Below are positions 29,523-39,204 of a stretch of 64,000 nucleotides of DNA, in pieces (within the stretch, counting starts at the first letter, position 1; each line of letters begins with the position of its first letter). The stretch covers positions 2,832,501-2,896,500 of the forward strand of contig FLTS01000001.1 of assembly GCA_900078405.1 (NCBI GenBank). Direction: 5' to 3'. The notes under the pieces were generated by a model. That model was given only the letters and a program-made list of their open reading frames with translations, was not told where the DNA came from and did no database searches. This DNA is from an uncultured Stenotrophomonas sp. (GTDB lineage Bacteria > Pseudomonadota > Gammaproteobacteria > Xanthomonadales > Xanthomonadaceae). Position numbers and translations under genes: made by a program.

Positions 29523-29536
29523 TTGATCCATGTCAA
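29523..29536 (+). promoter_or_regulatory. FNR/ANR-type box upstream of nrdD
   Basis: TTGATCCATGTCAA matches the FNR/ANR consensus TTGAT-N4-ATCAA at nine of ten positions. It lies ~63 bases before the nrdD start, a suitable place for anaerobic activation. Confidence 0.65.
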
Positions 29537-29582
29537 ACAACATGTTGTTGTTTTCATGAATCATGTCCACAACATCTTGTGG
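29535..29582 (+). promoter_or_regulatory. Pair of NrdR-like boxes upstream of nrdD
   Basis: AAACAACATGTTGTTG (29535-29550) and CCACAACATCTTGTGG (29567-29582) are both strong palindromes, 32 bases apart centre to centre. The second closely resembles the nrdAB boxes. They overlap or adjoin the FNR box, so NrdR binding could oppose anaerobic activation when dATP is high. Confidence 0.65.
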
Positions 29583-29682
29583 ATTGAAGGGTCTGTCAAT
29601 GGAGCCAAGCACTTCCCCGGCCACGGCCGGGCGGCATCTGGTCGATTCGATTTCCTCGGTCGAGGAATACCTGAGCCGCGCC

Positions 29683-29836
29683 GACTGGCGGGTCAATGCC
29701 AACGCCAACCAGGGCTACAGCCAGTAGTTGGCGGTGACCAGCGCGACTGGCGCGTCAACGCCAACGCCAACCAGGGCTATTCGCTGGGCGGGCTGATCCT
29801 GAACGCGGCAGGCAAGGTCACCGCCAACTACTGGCT
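29683..29836. repeat. Fold-back insertion near the 5' end of nrdD
   Basis: Direct copies of 36 bases lie at 29683-29718 and 29745-29780 and differ at three positions, all silent. Between them, 29719-29739 is a perfect reverse complement of 29816-29836 further downstream. The displacement is 62 bases, so the frame shifts. Confidence 0.88.
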
Positions 29837-30912
29837 GGAGCGGGTCTACCCGCCGGAGATCGGCCGCGCCCACCGCGAGGCCGACCTGCACATCCACGAC
29901 CTGGACATGCTCTCCGGCTACTGCGCCGGCTGGTCGCTGCGCACGCTGCTGTACGAAGGCTTCAACGGCGTGCCGAACAAGGTCGAGGCCGGCCCGCCCA
30001 AGCACCTGTCCTCGGCGGTGGGGCAGATCGTCAACTTCCTCGGCACCTTGCAGAACGAGTGGGCCGGCGCGCAGGCGTTTTCCTCGTTCGACACCTACAT
30101 GGCGCCGTTCGTGCGCAAGGACGGGTTGTCCTATGACGACGTGCGCCAGTGCATCCAGGAACTGATCTTCAACCTCAACGTGCCCTCGCGCTGGGGCACG
30201 CAGACGCCGTTCACCAACCTCACCTTCGACTGGGTGTGCCCGCAGGACCTGAAGCACCAGACGCCGTTCATCGGCGGCGAGGAAATGCCGTTCACCTACG
30301 GCGAGCTGCAGGCGGAGATGGACCTGATCAACCGTGCCTACATCGAGGTGATGAGCGCGGGCGATGCGCGCGGCCGGGTGTTCACCTTCCCGATCCCCAC
30401 CTACAACATCACCGCCGACTTCCCGTGGGAATCGGAGAACGCGCGGCTGCTGTTCGACATGACCGCCAAGTACGGCCTGCCGTACTTCCAGAACTTCATC
30501 AATTCCGAGCTGGACCCGGGGATGATCCGCTCGATGTGCTGCCGTTTGCAGTTGGACCTGCGCGAGCTGCTCAAGCGCGGCAACGGCCTGTTCGGCAGCG
30601 CCGAGCAGACCGGCAGCCTCGGCGTGGTGACGATCAACTGCGCGCGGCTGGGCTACCTGCACCGCGGCGATGAGGCCGCGCTGTTCGCGCGGCTGGACGA
30701 GCTGCTGGAGCTGGGCCGGCGCAGCCTGGAGATCAAGCGCAGCACCATCCAGCAGCTGATCGACGACGGCCTGTACCCGTACACCAGGCGTTACCTCGGC
30801 AGCCTGCGCAACCATTTCTCGACGCTGGGGGTGAATGGCATCAACGAGATGATCCGCAACTTCAGCGGCGATGCGCACGACCTGACCAGCGAGTGGGGCC
30901 ACGCCTTCGCCC

Positions 30913-31033
30913 TGCGCCTGCTCGACCACGTGCGGTCGCGCATGACCGGTGGCTTCCTGGAATTCGGTCATGCGCGACCGCACGTGGTCGAGCAGGCGCA
31001 CGCCCAGGCCGTGCGCCTGCTCGACCACGTGCG
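30913..31033. repeat. Fold-back insertion near the 3' end of nrdD
   Basis: Arms 30913-30947 and 30966-31000 are perfect 35-bp reverse complements around an 18-base loop. A third, direct copy of the arm begins at 31013 but differs at several bases (HVRSRMT in the first, HVRARMV in the third). The loop itself is an inverted copy of the sequence after the third copy (FQEATG). The insertion is 99 bases and keeps the frame. Confidence 0.88.
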
Positions 31034-31534
31034 CGCGCGAATGGTGGAGTTCCAGGAAGCCACCGGCCAGCTCTACAACCTCGAAGCCACACCGGCCGAA
31101 GGCACCACCTACCGCTTCGCCAAGGAGGACCGCCGTCGCTGGCCGGACATCCTGCAGGCCGGCAGCGCCGACAAGCCGTACTACACCAACTCCTCGCAGT
31201 TGCCGGTGGGTTTCACCGACGACCCGTTCGAGGCGCTGGAACGGCAGGAAGCGCTGCAGGCCAAGTACACCGGCGGCACCGTGCTGCACCTGTACATGGG
31301 CGAGCGCATTTCCAGCGGCGACGCCTGCCGCGAGCTGGTACGGCGCGCATTGAGCCGCTTCCGCCTGCCGTACATCACCGTCACCCCCACCTTTTCGATC
31401 TGCCCGGTGCACGGCTACCTGGCGGGCGAGCACGAATTCTGCCCGCGCTGCGACGAGCGGCTGCTGGCGGAAACCCGGGCGGCTGCCATGTCGCCCATCA
31501 CCGATGACGTCACGTCCCACGAGGAGACAACCGC

Positions 31535-31726
31535 ATGAATACCAACGCCCTTCCCGCAACTCCCGCCGCCACCGCGCCGCTGCGCGACGAAGACCGCCAG
31601 CGCTGCGAAGTGTGGACGCGGGTGATGGGCTACCACCGCCCGGTGTCCAGCTTCAACATCGGCAAGCAGGGCGAGCACGCGCAGCGGCGCTTCTTCAGCG
31701 AAACCCCGGTGCGCAGGGCCGCATGA
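31535..31726 (+). CDS. Small NrdD-associated protein (NrdD C-terminal-like)
   Basis: 63 residues. The core EVWTRVMGYHRPVSSFNIGK followed by QGEHAQRRFFSE is a motif found at or near the end of anaerobic ribonucleotide reductases or encoded as a separate small ORF next to them. It overlaps the nrdD stop (ATGA) and the nrdG start. It has a single cysteine (RCEVW). It is probably an assembly or activation partner of NrdD; the role is inferred. Confidence 0.75.
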   Translation: MNTNALPATPAATAPLRDEDRQRCEVWTRVMGYHRPVSSFNIGKQGEHAQRRFFSETPVRRAA

Positions 31727-32388
31727 TCCGCGTCGGTGGAATGACGCCGCTGACCAGCATCGACTTTCCCGGCGGGCTGGCGGCGGTGTTGTTCCTGCAG
31801 GGCTGCCCGTGGCGCTGCGGCTACTGCCACAACCCGGAGCTGCTGCCGGCGCGTGGGCCGGTCGAGCTGGAGTGGACGCAGGTCGAGGCCTTCCTGCGCC
31901 GCCGCCGCGGGCTGCTCGACGCGGTGGTGTTCTCCGGCGGCGAGCCGACCGCGCAGGCCGCGTTGCCGGAAGCCATCGCGCGGGTGAAAGCGATGGGTTA
32001 CCGGATCGGCCTGCACAGCGGCGGCATGTATCCGGCGCGGCTGCGCCGGGTACTGCCGCAGCTGGACTGGATCGGACTGGACATCAAGGCGCCCGCCGAA
32101 CACCACGATGCGGTGACCGGCCGCCGTGGCAGCGCCGGCCCGGTGGGCGAAGCGCTGGACGCGGTGCTGGCCAGCGGCGTGGCCTACGAATGCCGTACCA
32201 CCTGGCACCCGACGCTGTTTCCGGTACAGGCGCTGTACCGCCTGGCCGAAGGGCTGGTTGCGCGTGGCGTGGCGCATTGGGCATTGCAGGAATGCCGCGA
32301 ACAAGGACGCGCCCGCATCGCCGAGGGCGAGATGGACCTGCATCGCCTGGGAGCGGGGTTTGCCAGCTTCTGCTTTCGCCGTGGGTGA
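31723..32388 (+). CDS. nrdG: Anaerobic ribonucleotide reductase activating protein (radical SAM)
   Basis: 221 residues. The radical SAM cluster motif is CPWRCGYC, preceded by [34 protein letters not shown] holds the SAM-binding GGE. It generates the glycyl radical on NrdD under anaerobic conditions. It belongs to the activase subgroup that resembles pyruvate-formate-lyase activases. The ATG at 31723 overlaps the end of the small upstream gene, showing translational coupling. Confidence 0.92.
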   Translation: MIRVGGMTPLTSIDFPGGLAAVLFLQGCPWRCGYCHNPELLPARGPVELEWTQVEAFLRRRRGLLDAVVFSGGEPTAQAALPEAIARVKAMGYRIGLHSGGMYPARLRRVLPQLDWIGLDIKAPAEHHDAVTGRRGSAGPVGEALDAVLASGVAYECRTTWHPTLFPVQALYRLAEGLVARGVAHWALQECREQGRARIAEGEMDLHRLGAGFASFCFRRG

Positions 32389-32407
32389 GCCCGTGGCGAT
32401 GATGAAG

Positions 32408-32434
32408 CGCGCCGCCGCAATGCACGGCGGCGCG
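32408..32434. terminator. Candidate bidirectional terminator between nrdG and metE
   Basis: Perfect 10-bp arms CGCGCCGCCG and CGGCGGCGCG enclose a 7-base loop between two convergent genes. No T tract follows on either strand. Confidence 0.45.
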
Positions 32435-32442
32435 TTCGCACA

Positions 32443-34766
32443 TCACGCGGCAACCACCTCGCGGCGCATCTCCCGCGCCGCCTCGACCAGCGCCGTCAGT
32501 GCCGCCCGGGTTTCCGCCCAGCCGCGGGTCTTCAGGCCGCAGTCCGGGTTCACCCACAGCTTCTGCGCCGGCAGCACTTCGGTGGCTTTGCGCAGCAAAT
32601 CCACCATCTCGCTGCGGTCGGGCACGCGCGGCGAGTGGATGTCGTAGACGCCGGGGCCGACCTGGTTGGGGTAGTCGAAGCGCGCGAACGCATCGAGCAG
32701 TTCCATCCGCGAGCGCGAGGTTTCGATCGAGATCACGTCCGCGTCCAGCGCCGCCACCGAGTCGATGATGTCGTTGAACTGTGCGTAGCACATGTGGGTG
32801 TGGATCTGGGTGGCGTCACCCACGCCGCTGGCGCTGATGCGGAAGGCCTCCACCGCCCAGCCGAGGTAGGCCGGCCATTGCGCGCGGCGCAGCGGCAGGC
32901 CTTCGCGAATGGCCGGCTCGTCGATCTGGATCGCGGCGATGCCGGCCGCCTCCAGGTCGTTGACCTCGTCGCGCAGTGCCAGCGCGATCTGCCGGCAGGT
33001 CTGCGCGCGCTCCTGGTCGTCGCGCGCCCGGCGCCCATGACCGTGGGCTGGTCGTCGCGCACGAACGACCATTGCAGGATGGTGACCGGACCGGTCAGCA
33101 TGCCCTTGACAGGCTTGTCGGTCAGGGACTGGGCGTACGACGACCAGCCCACGGTCATGGGCGCCGGGCGCGCCACGTCGCCAAAAATGATCGGCGGCTT
33201 GACGCAGCGCGACCCGTAGCTCTGCACCCAGCCATTGCCGGTGAAGACGAAGCCGTCGAGCTGCTCGCCAAAGTATTCGACCATGTCGTTGCGCTCGAAC
33301 TCGCCGTGCACCAGCACGTCCAACCCGATCCGCTCCTGCTCGCGCACACACTGCTCGGTCTGCCGTTCGAGGAAGGTCTCGTAGTCGGCATCGGCAAGCT
33401 TGCCGGCCTTGTTGCGGGCACGTGCCTCGCGTACTTCCAGGGTCTGCGGGAACGAGCCGATGGTGGTGGTGGGGAAGGGCGGCAGGCGCAACGCCGCCGC
33501 CTGCAACGGCAGGCGCCGTGCGTGCGGGGTGGCGCGGGTGGCGTCGGCGGCGGTGAGCGCGGCCACCCGCACCTTGACCGCGGCGTTGTGCACACGTGGC
33601 GAGCGCCGCCGGGCTTCCACCGCCTCGCGCGCCTGCGCCAGCGCGGCCCCGGTGCCGGGGTGGCCGTCGAGCGCATCGGCCAGCAGCCGCAACTCGTCGA
33701 GCTTCTGCCGCGAGAACGCCAGCCAGCCGCGCAGTTCCGCGTCGAGCTTCTTTTCCAGCGCCAGATCGACCGGGCAGTGCAGCAGCGAGCACGACGGTGC
33801 CAGCCACAGCGGACCGTCGCCGCGGTGGCCGCGCGCATAACGGGCGAGGATCAGCGCGTTGTCCAGCGGGTTGCGCCAGATGTTGCGGCCGTCCACCAGC
33901 CCCAGCGACAGCACGCGCCCGGCCGGCAGCGCACGCAGCACCGCGTCGAGTTGCTCCGGTGCGCGTACCAGATCGACGTGCAGGCCCTGCACCGGCAGCG
34001 TGGCGGCCAGCGCGAGGTTGTCGTCGAGCGCGCCGAAATAGGTGGCCAGCAGGATGTCCGGGTGCGCTACCCCGGCCAGATGGGCGTAGGCGCGCTCGAA
34101 CGCGGCGCGCGCGGCGTCGTCCAGATCCTGCACCAGCACCGGCTCGTCCAGCTGCACCCATTGCGCGCCGGCGTCCTTCAACGCCGCCAGCAACTGCACG
34201 TAGACCGGCAGCAGTGCGTCGAGCAGGTCCAGCGGGTGGCTGCCGTCGGTGGTCTTGGACAGCAGCAGGAAACTCACCGGCCCGAGCAGCACGGGACGGG
34301 TTTCAATGCCCAGCGCTCTGGCCTCGCGGTACTCGGCCAGCGGTTTGTCACCGCGCAAAGCGAAGCGCTGGCCGGCGTGCAGTTCCGGCACCAGATAGTG
34401 GTAGTTGGTGTCGAACCACTTGGTCATTTCCAGCGCGTGCAGGTCGATGCCGGGCTTCTGCAGGCCTCGCGCCATCGCGAAGTAGGCAGCCAGCGGATCG
34501 CGTTCGGCCAGCGCGCGGTAGCGCCCGGGAATGGCGTCGAACAGGAACGCGGTGTCGAGCACGTGGTCGTACAGCGAGAAGTCGTTGCTCGGCGGCAGGT
34601 CCACGCCGGCCTCGCGTTGCAGCCGCCAGTGGCGCGCGCGCAGTCCGGCGGCGGTGGCCTGCAGTTGCGCGGCATCGCTTTCGCCGCGCCAGTGGCTTTC
34701 CAGCGCGCGCTTGAGTTCGCGGCGCGCGCCGATGCGGGGAAACCCCAGGTTGGTAACGCTAGTCAT
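32443..34766 (-). pseudogene. metE: Cobalamin-independent methionine synthase, frameshifted by a fold-back insertion
   Basis: From 34766 (MTSVTNLGFPRIGARRELKR) the frame runs through both barrels: [51 protein letters not shown] and [20 protein letters not shown]. It is lost after WSFVRDDQ near 33050. The expected continuation ([75 protein letters not shown]) is in another frame to 32443. A 35-base insertion copied in reverse from ~100 bases away causes the shift. Otherwise the enzyme is complete (~760 residues) with its zinc ligands. A cobalamin riboswitch lies upstream. Confidence 0.87.
33013..33173. repeat. Fold-back insertion in metE
   Basis: 33022-33057 and 33138-33173 are perfect 36-bp reverse complements. 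The first is the extra copy: it is flanked by the direct repeat CTGGTCGTCGCGC at 33013-33025 and 33048-33060, displaced by 35 bases. The second is the native place, coding for [12 protein letters not shown]. Confidence 0.9.
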
Positions 34767-34984
34767 GACACTTTCCTCATTGCATGGGCATTGAGGAACG
34801 AAGGAACCGCACGGTGCCGCCGCGGCCACCGGGCCGCGCCACCACCACGCCAGCGACCTTCGCCCCCGCGGGCGAACCGGGTTCCGTGGCGGAGGCAGGC
34901 GGGGCCATGCATGCCGGCAGGCACGCGCGGTCCGGCCGCCTCCCCGCGGAGACGCCAGGTCGAAACAGGAGGCGGCGCGCCTCC

Positions 34985-35165
34985 CGGCCCAGGCCGGTAT
35001 TCGGGCTGATGGACGTGGACGCGGCTGCGTCCACCTGGTGGCCGTCGCTTCCCGGGCGTTGCGGCCCAGTGCTGATTTGACGGCGGTCGTTTCCATTCAC
35101 CGCTGCGGGGCAGCTCCGGAATGGCGGGCCTTGCGGGCGCGCTTCACCGGATTCCCGTTTAATTC
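34985..35165 (-). ncRNA. Cobalamin riboswitch upstream of metE
   Basis: Read leftward: GGGAATCCGGTG, then GGAGCTGCCCCGCAGCGGTG (conserved core), CACTGGG, GGGAAGCGACGGCCA, and GCCCGAATACCGGCC. This is the usual order of a B12 riboswitch. It lies ~220 bases before the metE start, with a GC-rich hairpin region between them. B12 binding would switch off MetE when the B12-dependent MetH can work. Confidence 0.88.
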
Positions 35166-35342
35166 AATCCCTTCATCCGAATGAAGCGATGAATGCCTTT
35201 GGCGCACACACGATAGGCGTGCACCCGCCGCCGGTCAAGGGCAAGCGTGTCGGGGCCGGGAGCGGCCCGGTTCAGGCGCTTCGTTTACCCTTGGCGTCCC
35301 CCGCGCCAGCCGGGGCCGACTTCCCCACGGACACGTTTCGCC

Positions 35343-36353
35343 TTGCAGCCGCTCCACGACCCGCGCTACGCCGCCTCCCTGCGCCTTTCGGTGGCGCCGA
35401 TGATGGATTGGACCGACTCGCATTGCCGGGTCTTCCACCGCATCCTCGCGCCCGGCGCGCGGCTGTATACCGAGATGGTGCACGCCAATGCGGTGATCCA
35501 CGGCGACCGCCGGCGCCTGCTCGGCTTCGATGCCGCCGAGCACCCGCTGGCGCTGCAGCTGGGCGGGAGCGAGCCGGCGCTGCTGGCGCAGGCCGCACGC
35601 ATCGCTGCCGACTGGGGCTATGACGAGGTCAATCTCAACTGCGGCTGCCCGTCCGACCGGGTGCAGGCCGGGCGCTTCGGCGCCTGCCTGATGCGTGAGC
35701 CGGAACTGGTGGGCGAGTGCGTGGCGGCGATGGTCGCGGCGGTGGACATCCCGGTCACGGTGAAATGCCGCTTGGGCGTGGACGGGGACAACGACTACGC
35801 CGCCTTCGCCGCCTTCGTCGACCGGCAGGTGCAGGCCGGGGCGGCGATGGTCGTCGTGCATGCGCGCAATGCGTGGCTGAAGGGGCTGTCGCCGAAGGAA
35901 AACCGCGAAATACCGCCGCTGCGCTACGACTGGGCGCAGCGCCTCAAGCGCGAGCGCCCGGCGTTGCCGGTGGTGCTCAATGGCGGTCTCGCCACGGTGG
36001 AGCTGGCGCAGGCGCAGATGGCGCATGTCGACGGAGTGATGCTTGGCCGTGCCGCCTACCACGACCCCTACGTGCTGCACGCGCTGGAAGCGGCACAGAC
36101 CGGCACGCCGCTGCGCAGCCGCGAGGACCTGCTGGAGCAATTGCGCCCGTATGTGGAAGTGCAGCTGCGGCGCGGGCTGGCGCTCAAGCACATCACCCGG
36201 CACCTGCTTGGGCTGTACCACGGCCAGCCGGGGGGGCGCGGCTTCCGCCAGGTGCTCAGCGAAGGGGCGCACCGCCCCGGTGCCGACTGGTCACTGCTCG
36301 AGCAGGCGATGCAGGTGACCCGGGAACAGGCCGAACGCGTCGCGGCAAGCTGA
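35343..36353 (+). CDS. dusA: tRNA-dihydrouridine(20/20a) synthase
   Basis: 336 residues from a TTG at 35343. FMN-barrel Dus motifs: LSVAPMMDWTDSHCRVFHRI, VNLNCGCPSDRVQAGRFGAC (catalytic cysteine), VVHARNAWLKGLSPKENREI and VMLGRAAYHDPY. The APMMDWTD start and length fit DusA. The in-frame ORF extends further upstream, but those residues are atypical. Confidence 0.88.
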   Translation: MQPLHDPRYAASLRLSVAPMMDWTDSHCRVFHRILAPGARLYTEMVHANAVIHGDRRRLLGFDAAEHPLALQLGGSEPALLAQAARIAADWGYDEVNLNCGCPSDRVQAGRFGACLMREPELVGECVAAMVAAVDIPVTVKCRLGVDGDNDYAAFAAFVDRQVQAGAAMVVVHARNAWLKGLSPKENREIPPLRYDWAQRLKRERPALPVVLNGGLATVELAQAQMAHVDGVMLGRAAYHDPYVLHALEAAQTGTPLRSREDLLEQLRPYVEVQLRRGLALKHITRHLLGLYHGQPGGRGFRQVLSEGAHRPGADWSLLEQAMQVTREQAERVAAS

Positions 36354-36524
36354 ATGGGGCCCGACGAGGGGCGGCCAAGGCGACGTTTCGCGGGCAGGGT
36401 TCATATCGGATTCACCCCTAAAAATCAAGAATTTGCGGCAGTTTGGCAGGGCTCGAACGGTTCCCGGTGGACTCCTGCCTTCACGCATTTTGAACGTTCC
36501 GTCGCAGTCCGATAGGATCACCCC

Positions 36525-36920
36525 ATGCTTCCGCTTCCGCGTCATCTTCCGCTCGTAGTCGCCGCCGTGGCGCTGGCCGTCGTGGCCGCGACGCCGGTGT
36601 CCGCGCAGGAGGCGCGCAAGGAACCAACGGACCTCGGCATGCGCATGGCCGCGCCGCGCGTGCCGGCGCAGAACAGCGAGCGGCCGCAGCCGCGTTCCTC
36701 GCTGTCCGATTCCGTGCGCCGCGTGCAGCGCGAAACCGGCGGCCGCATCCTCGGCGCCGAGCGGGTGCCCTACGACGGGCGCGACATCAACCGCGTGAAG
36801 TACATGGACGACCGCGGCCGGGTCCGCTACATGGACGACGAGGCCCCCGCCGCGCGCATGCGGGGCCCGGGCGGCCCGGTACAGGGCCGCGCGCGGTCAC
36901 CACGCGCCGATAACTCCTGA
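36525..36920 (+). CDS. Small exported protein preceding phoPQ
   Basis: 131 residues. A signal peptide (LVVAAVALAVVAATPVSAQE) precedes a short basic protein with SDSVRRVQRETGGRILGAER and DINRVKYMDDRGRVRYMDDE, a PepSY-like pattern. It lies 75 bases before phoP in the same direction and may be in the same operon. Its role is unknown. Confidence 0.7.
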   Translation: MLPLPRHLPLVVAAVALAVVAATPVSAQEARKEPTDLGMRMAAPRVPAQNSERPQPRSSLSDSVRRVQRETGGRILGAERVPYDGRDINRVKYMDDRGRVRYMDDEAPAARMRGPGGPVQGRARSPRADNS

Positions 36921-36995
36921 ACTGGCATAGTCGCCGTACCGCAATCTGCTCAATACACCCGGCACCGAGCCGGCCAAAGCAATCAGGGAGAGTTC

Positions 36996-37682
36996 ATGCG
37001 TATCCTTCTGGTCGAAGACGAAGCCCCGCTGCGCGAGACCCTGGCAGCCCGGCTCAAGCGCGAAGGCTTTGCCGTCGATGCCGCGCAGGACGGCGAGGAA
37101 GGCCTGTACATGGGCCGCGAGGTGCCGTTCGACGTCGGCATCATCGACCTCGGCCTGCCGAAGATGTCGGGCATGGAGCTGATCAAGGCGCTGCGCGACG
37201 AGGGCAAGAAGTTCCCGGTGCTGATCCTGACCGCGCGTTCGAGCTGGCAGGACAAGGTCGAAGGCCTCAAGCAGGGCGCCGACGATTACCTGGTCAAGCC
37301 GTTCCACGTCGAGGAGCTGCTGGCCCGCGTCAACGCGCTGCTGCGCCGCGCCGCCGGCTGGAGCAAGCCGACGCTGGAATGCGGCCCGGTGGCGCTGGAC
37401 CTGGCCGCGCAGACGGTCAGCGTCGGTGGCAGCAACGTGGACCTGACCAGCTACGAGTACAAGGTGCTCGAATACCTGATGATGCATGCCGGCGAGCTGG
37501 TGTCGAAGGCCGACCTGACCGAGCACATCTACCAGCAGGATTTCGACCGCGACTCGAACGTGCTGGAAGTGTTCATCGGCCGCCTGCGCAAGAAGCTGGA
37601 CCCGGACGGCGAGTTGAAGCCGATCGAGACCGTGCGTGGCCGCGGCTACCGCTTCGCGATCCCGCGCAACCACGAAGGCTGA
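36996..37682 (+). CDS. phoP: OmpR-family response regulator (PhoP)
   Basis: 228 residues. The receiver domain has the acidic pair (VEDE), phosphorylation site VGIIDLGLPKMSGME, and LTARSSWQDKVEG and GADDYLVKPFHVEE. The C-terminal winged helix has LTSYEYKVLEYLMMHAGELV and VRGRGYRFAIP. It is followed by its kinase gene after 22 bases. In Xanthomonas PhoPQ responds to low calcium or magnesium and peptides and controls virulence. Confidence 0.9.
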   Translation: MRILLVEDEAPLRETLAARLKREGFAVDAAQDGEEGLYMGREVPFDVGIIDLGLPKMSGMELIKALRDEGKKFPVLILTARSSWQDKVEGLKQGADDYLVKPFHVEELLARVNALLRRAAGWSKPTLECGPVALDLAAQTVSVGGSNVDLTSYEYKVLEYLMMHAGELVSKADLTEHIYQQDFDRDSNVLEVFIGRLRKKLDPDGELKPIETVRGRGYRFAIPRNHEG

Positions 37683-37704
37683 TCCGCCGCATCGCGCCCC
37701 TGCA

Positions 37705-39132
37705 ATGGTCTTCGGCCGTCTCTGGTTCTTCCGGCGCTGGCGGCCGCGTTCGCTGCAGGCGCGCCAGCTGCTGTCCGCGTCGGTCGGCCTGGTCGCCTTC
37801 CTGGCATTGGCCGGCTACGCGCTGGACGCCTCGTTCGGCCAGGCCGCGCGCGACAACCTCAGCGAACGCCTGAAGAACTACGCCACCGCCTACGCCGGCG
37901 GCATCGACTTCACCCGCGACCGTTCGCTGTACATCCGCGAGCAACCGCCGGACCCGCGCTTCGACGTGCCCGGCAGCGGCCTGTACCTGCAGGTGGTGAT
38001 GTCCGGCGGCCACGGCAACTCGCTTTCCGCCGAAGGACCGATCCTGCCCGAGGTCGGCGCGCGCATGCTGCGGCCACGGCAGGAAATATTCGAAGGCCCG
38101 CTGCCGATCACCCAGATCGACGGCAGCCCCGGCGAGGTCTACCGCTACGGCATCGGGCTGGTGTGGGGCGGCGACGGCGGGCCGGAGGCCGAGTTCCCGT
38201 ACACCATCTACGTGCTGGAGGATTCGCGCGCGCTGGGCAAGCAGCTGCGCGTATTCCGCAACGCGGTGTGGTTCTGGCTGGGCGTCACCGGCCTGATCCT
38301 GCTGCTGCTGCAGACGCTGGTGCTGCAATGGAGCCTGCGCCCGCTCAAGCACGTCATCAACGAACTGACCCGGGTGCAGCGCGGCGAGCGTGAGCGCATG
38401 AGCGAGATGCACCCGCGCGAACTGGAACCGCTGACCGACAGCATCAACGCCTTCATCGAGAGCGAGCGCGAGAACCTTGAGCGCCAGCGCAACACCCTGG
38501 CCGACTTGGCGCACAGCCTGAAGACGCCGATCGCGGTGCTGCGCACGCAGCTCGACGGCGGCGCCGACGAAACCGCGCTGCGCGAGGAACTGGACGTGCA
38601 GCTGCAGCGCATGAACAACCTGGTGTCCTACCAGTTGGCGCGCGCCGCCTCGTCCGGGCACAAGCTGTTCTCCGCGCCGGTGCCGATCGAGGCCAGCGCC
38701 GAGGAAATCGTGCGCGGGCTGGAAAAGGTCTATGCCGCCAAGGGCGTGCTGTGCGAGTTCGAGCTGGAGCCGGGCGTCAAGTTCTACGGCGAGGCCGGCG
38801 ACCTGCAGGAGCTGCTCGGCAACCTGCTGGAGAACGCCTTCAAGTGGGCCAGGCGCCGGGTGCTGCTGACCGCGCGGCCGATCGCGTGCGCGCCGGGGCG
38901 CCGCGCCGGGCTTGAATTGGCAGTCGACGATGACGGCCCGGGCATTGCCGAAGACAACATCGCCAAGGTGCTGCAGCGTGGCGTGCGTGGTGATGAGCGC
39001 GTGCAGGGCCACGGCATCGGCCTGTCGATCGTGCAGGACCTGATCAAGGACTACCGCGGCGAGCTGCAGGTCAAGCGCTCGACGGAACTGGGCGGCGCGC
39101 GCTTTGAAGTGAAGCTGCCGTCGGGCCTGTGA
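37705..39132 (+). CDS. phoQ: Sensor histidine kinase (PhoQ)
   Basis: 475 residues. Two membrane segments (SVGLVAFLALAGYAL and VWFWLGVTGLILLLLQTLVL) enclose a ~170-residue periplasmic sensor domain. A HAMP region, the phospho-acceptor box LADLAHSLKTPIAVLRTQL, and the ATPase motifs NLLENAFKWA and VDDDGPGIAEDN follow. It pairs with PhoP directly upstream. Confidence 0.9.
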   Translation: MVFGRLWFFRRWRPRSLQARQLLSASVGLVAFLALAGYALDASFGQAARDNLSERLKNYATAYAGGIDFTRDRSLYIREQPPDPRFDVPGSGLYLQVVMSGGHGNSLSAEGPILPEVGARMLRPRQEIFEGPLPITQIDGSPGEVYRYGIGLVWGGDGGPEAEFPYTIYVLEDSRALGKQLRVFRNAVWFWLGVTGLILLLLQTLVLQWSLRPLKHVINELTRVQRGERERMSEMHPRELEPLTDSINAFIESERENLERQRNTLADLAHSLKTPIAVLRTQLDGGADETALREELDVQLQRMNNLVSYQLARAASSGHKLFSAPVPIEASAEEIVRGLEKVYAAKGVLCEFELEPGVKFYGEAGDLQELLGNLLENAFKWARRRVLLTARPIACAPGRRAGLELAVDDDGPGIAEDNIAKVLQRGVRGDERVQGHGIGLSIVQDLIKDYRGELQVKRSTELGGARFEVKLPSGL

Positions 39133-39146
39133 GGGCGCTGCAGGAG

Positions 39147-39202
39147 GCGACGCGAGTCGCGATCTGACTTCAACGGGAAAGCCCGGTCGCGGCTCGCGTC
39201 GC
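39147..39202. repeat. REP-like inverted repeat after phoQ
   Basis: GCGACGCGAGTCGCGA (39147-39162) and TCGCGGCTCGCGTCGC (39187-39202) are reverse complements with one mismatch. It lies between convergent phoQ and mtfA and may serve as a terminator or mRNA stabiliser. Confidence 0.55.
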
Positions 39203-39204
39203 TT

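Larger units (their letters stand above)
29599..31538 (+). pseudogene. nrdD: Anaerobic (class III) ribonucleoside-triphosphate reductase, with two fold-back insertions
   Basis: The N-terminal 42 residues (MEPSTSPATAGRHLVDSISS, SRADWRVNANANQGYS) end at a TAG at 29725. After a 62-base insertion the protein restarts in another frame at DWRVNANANQGYSLGGLILN and continues to 31538. Class III motifs include EADLHIHDLDMLSGYCAGWS, GTQTPFTNLTFDW and a C-terminal zinc site (SICPVHGYL, FCPRCDERLL). A second, in-frame insertion of 33 residues lies at ~30914-31012. Apart from these the gene is full length. Its own start at 29599 has no strong ribosome site. Confidence 0.85.

Noticed and set aside
28650..31538. 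A single 962-codon frame joining mgtC and nrdD
   Set aside because: It is produced by two frameshifting fold-back insertions and an accidentally open intergenic stretch; the two halves are unrelated families.
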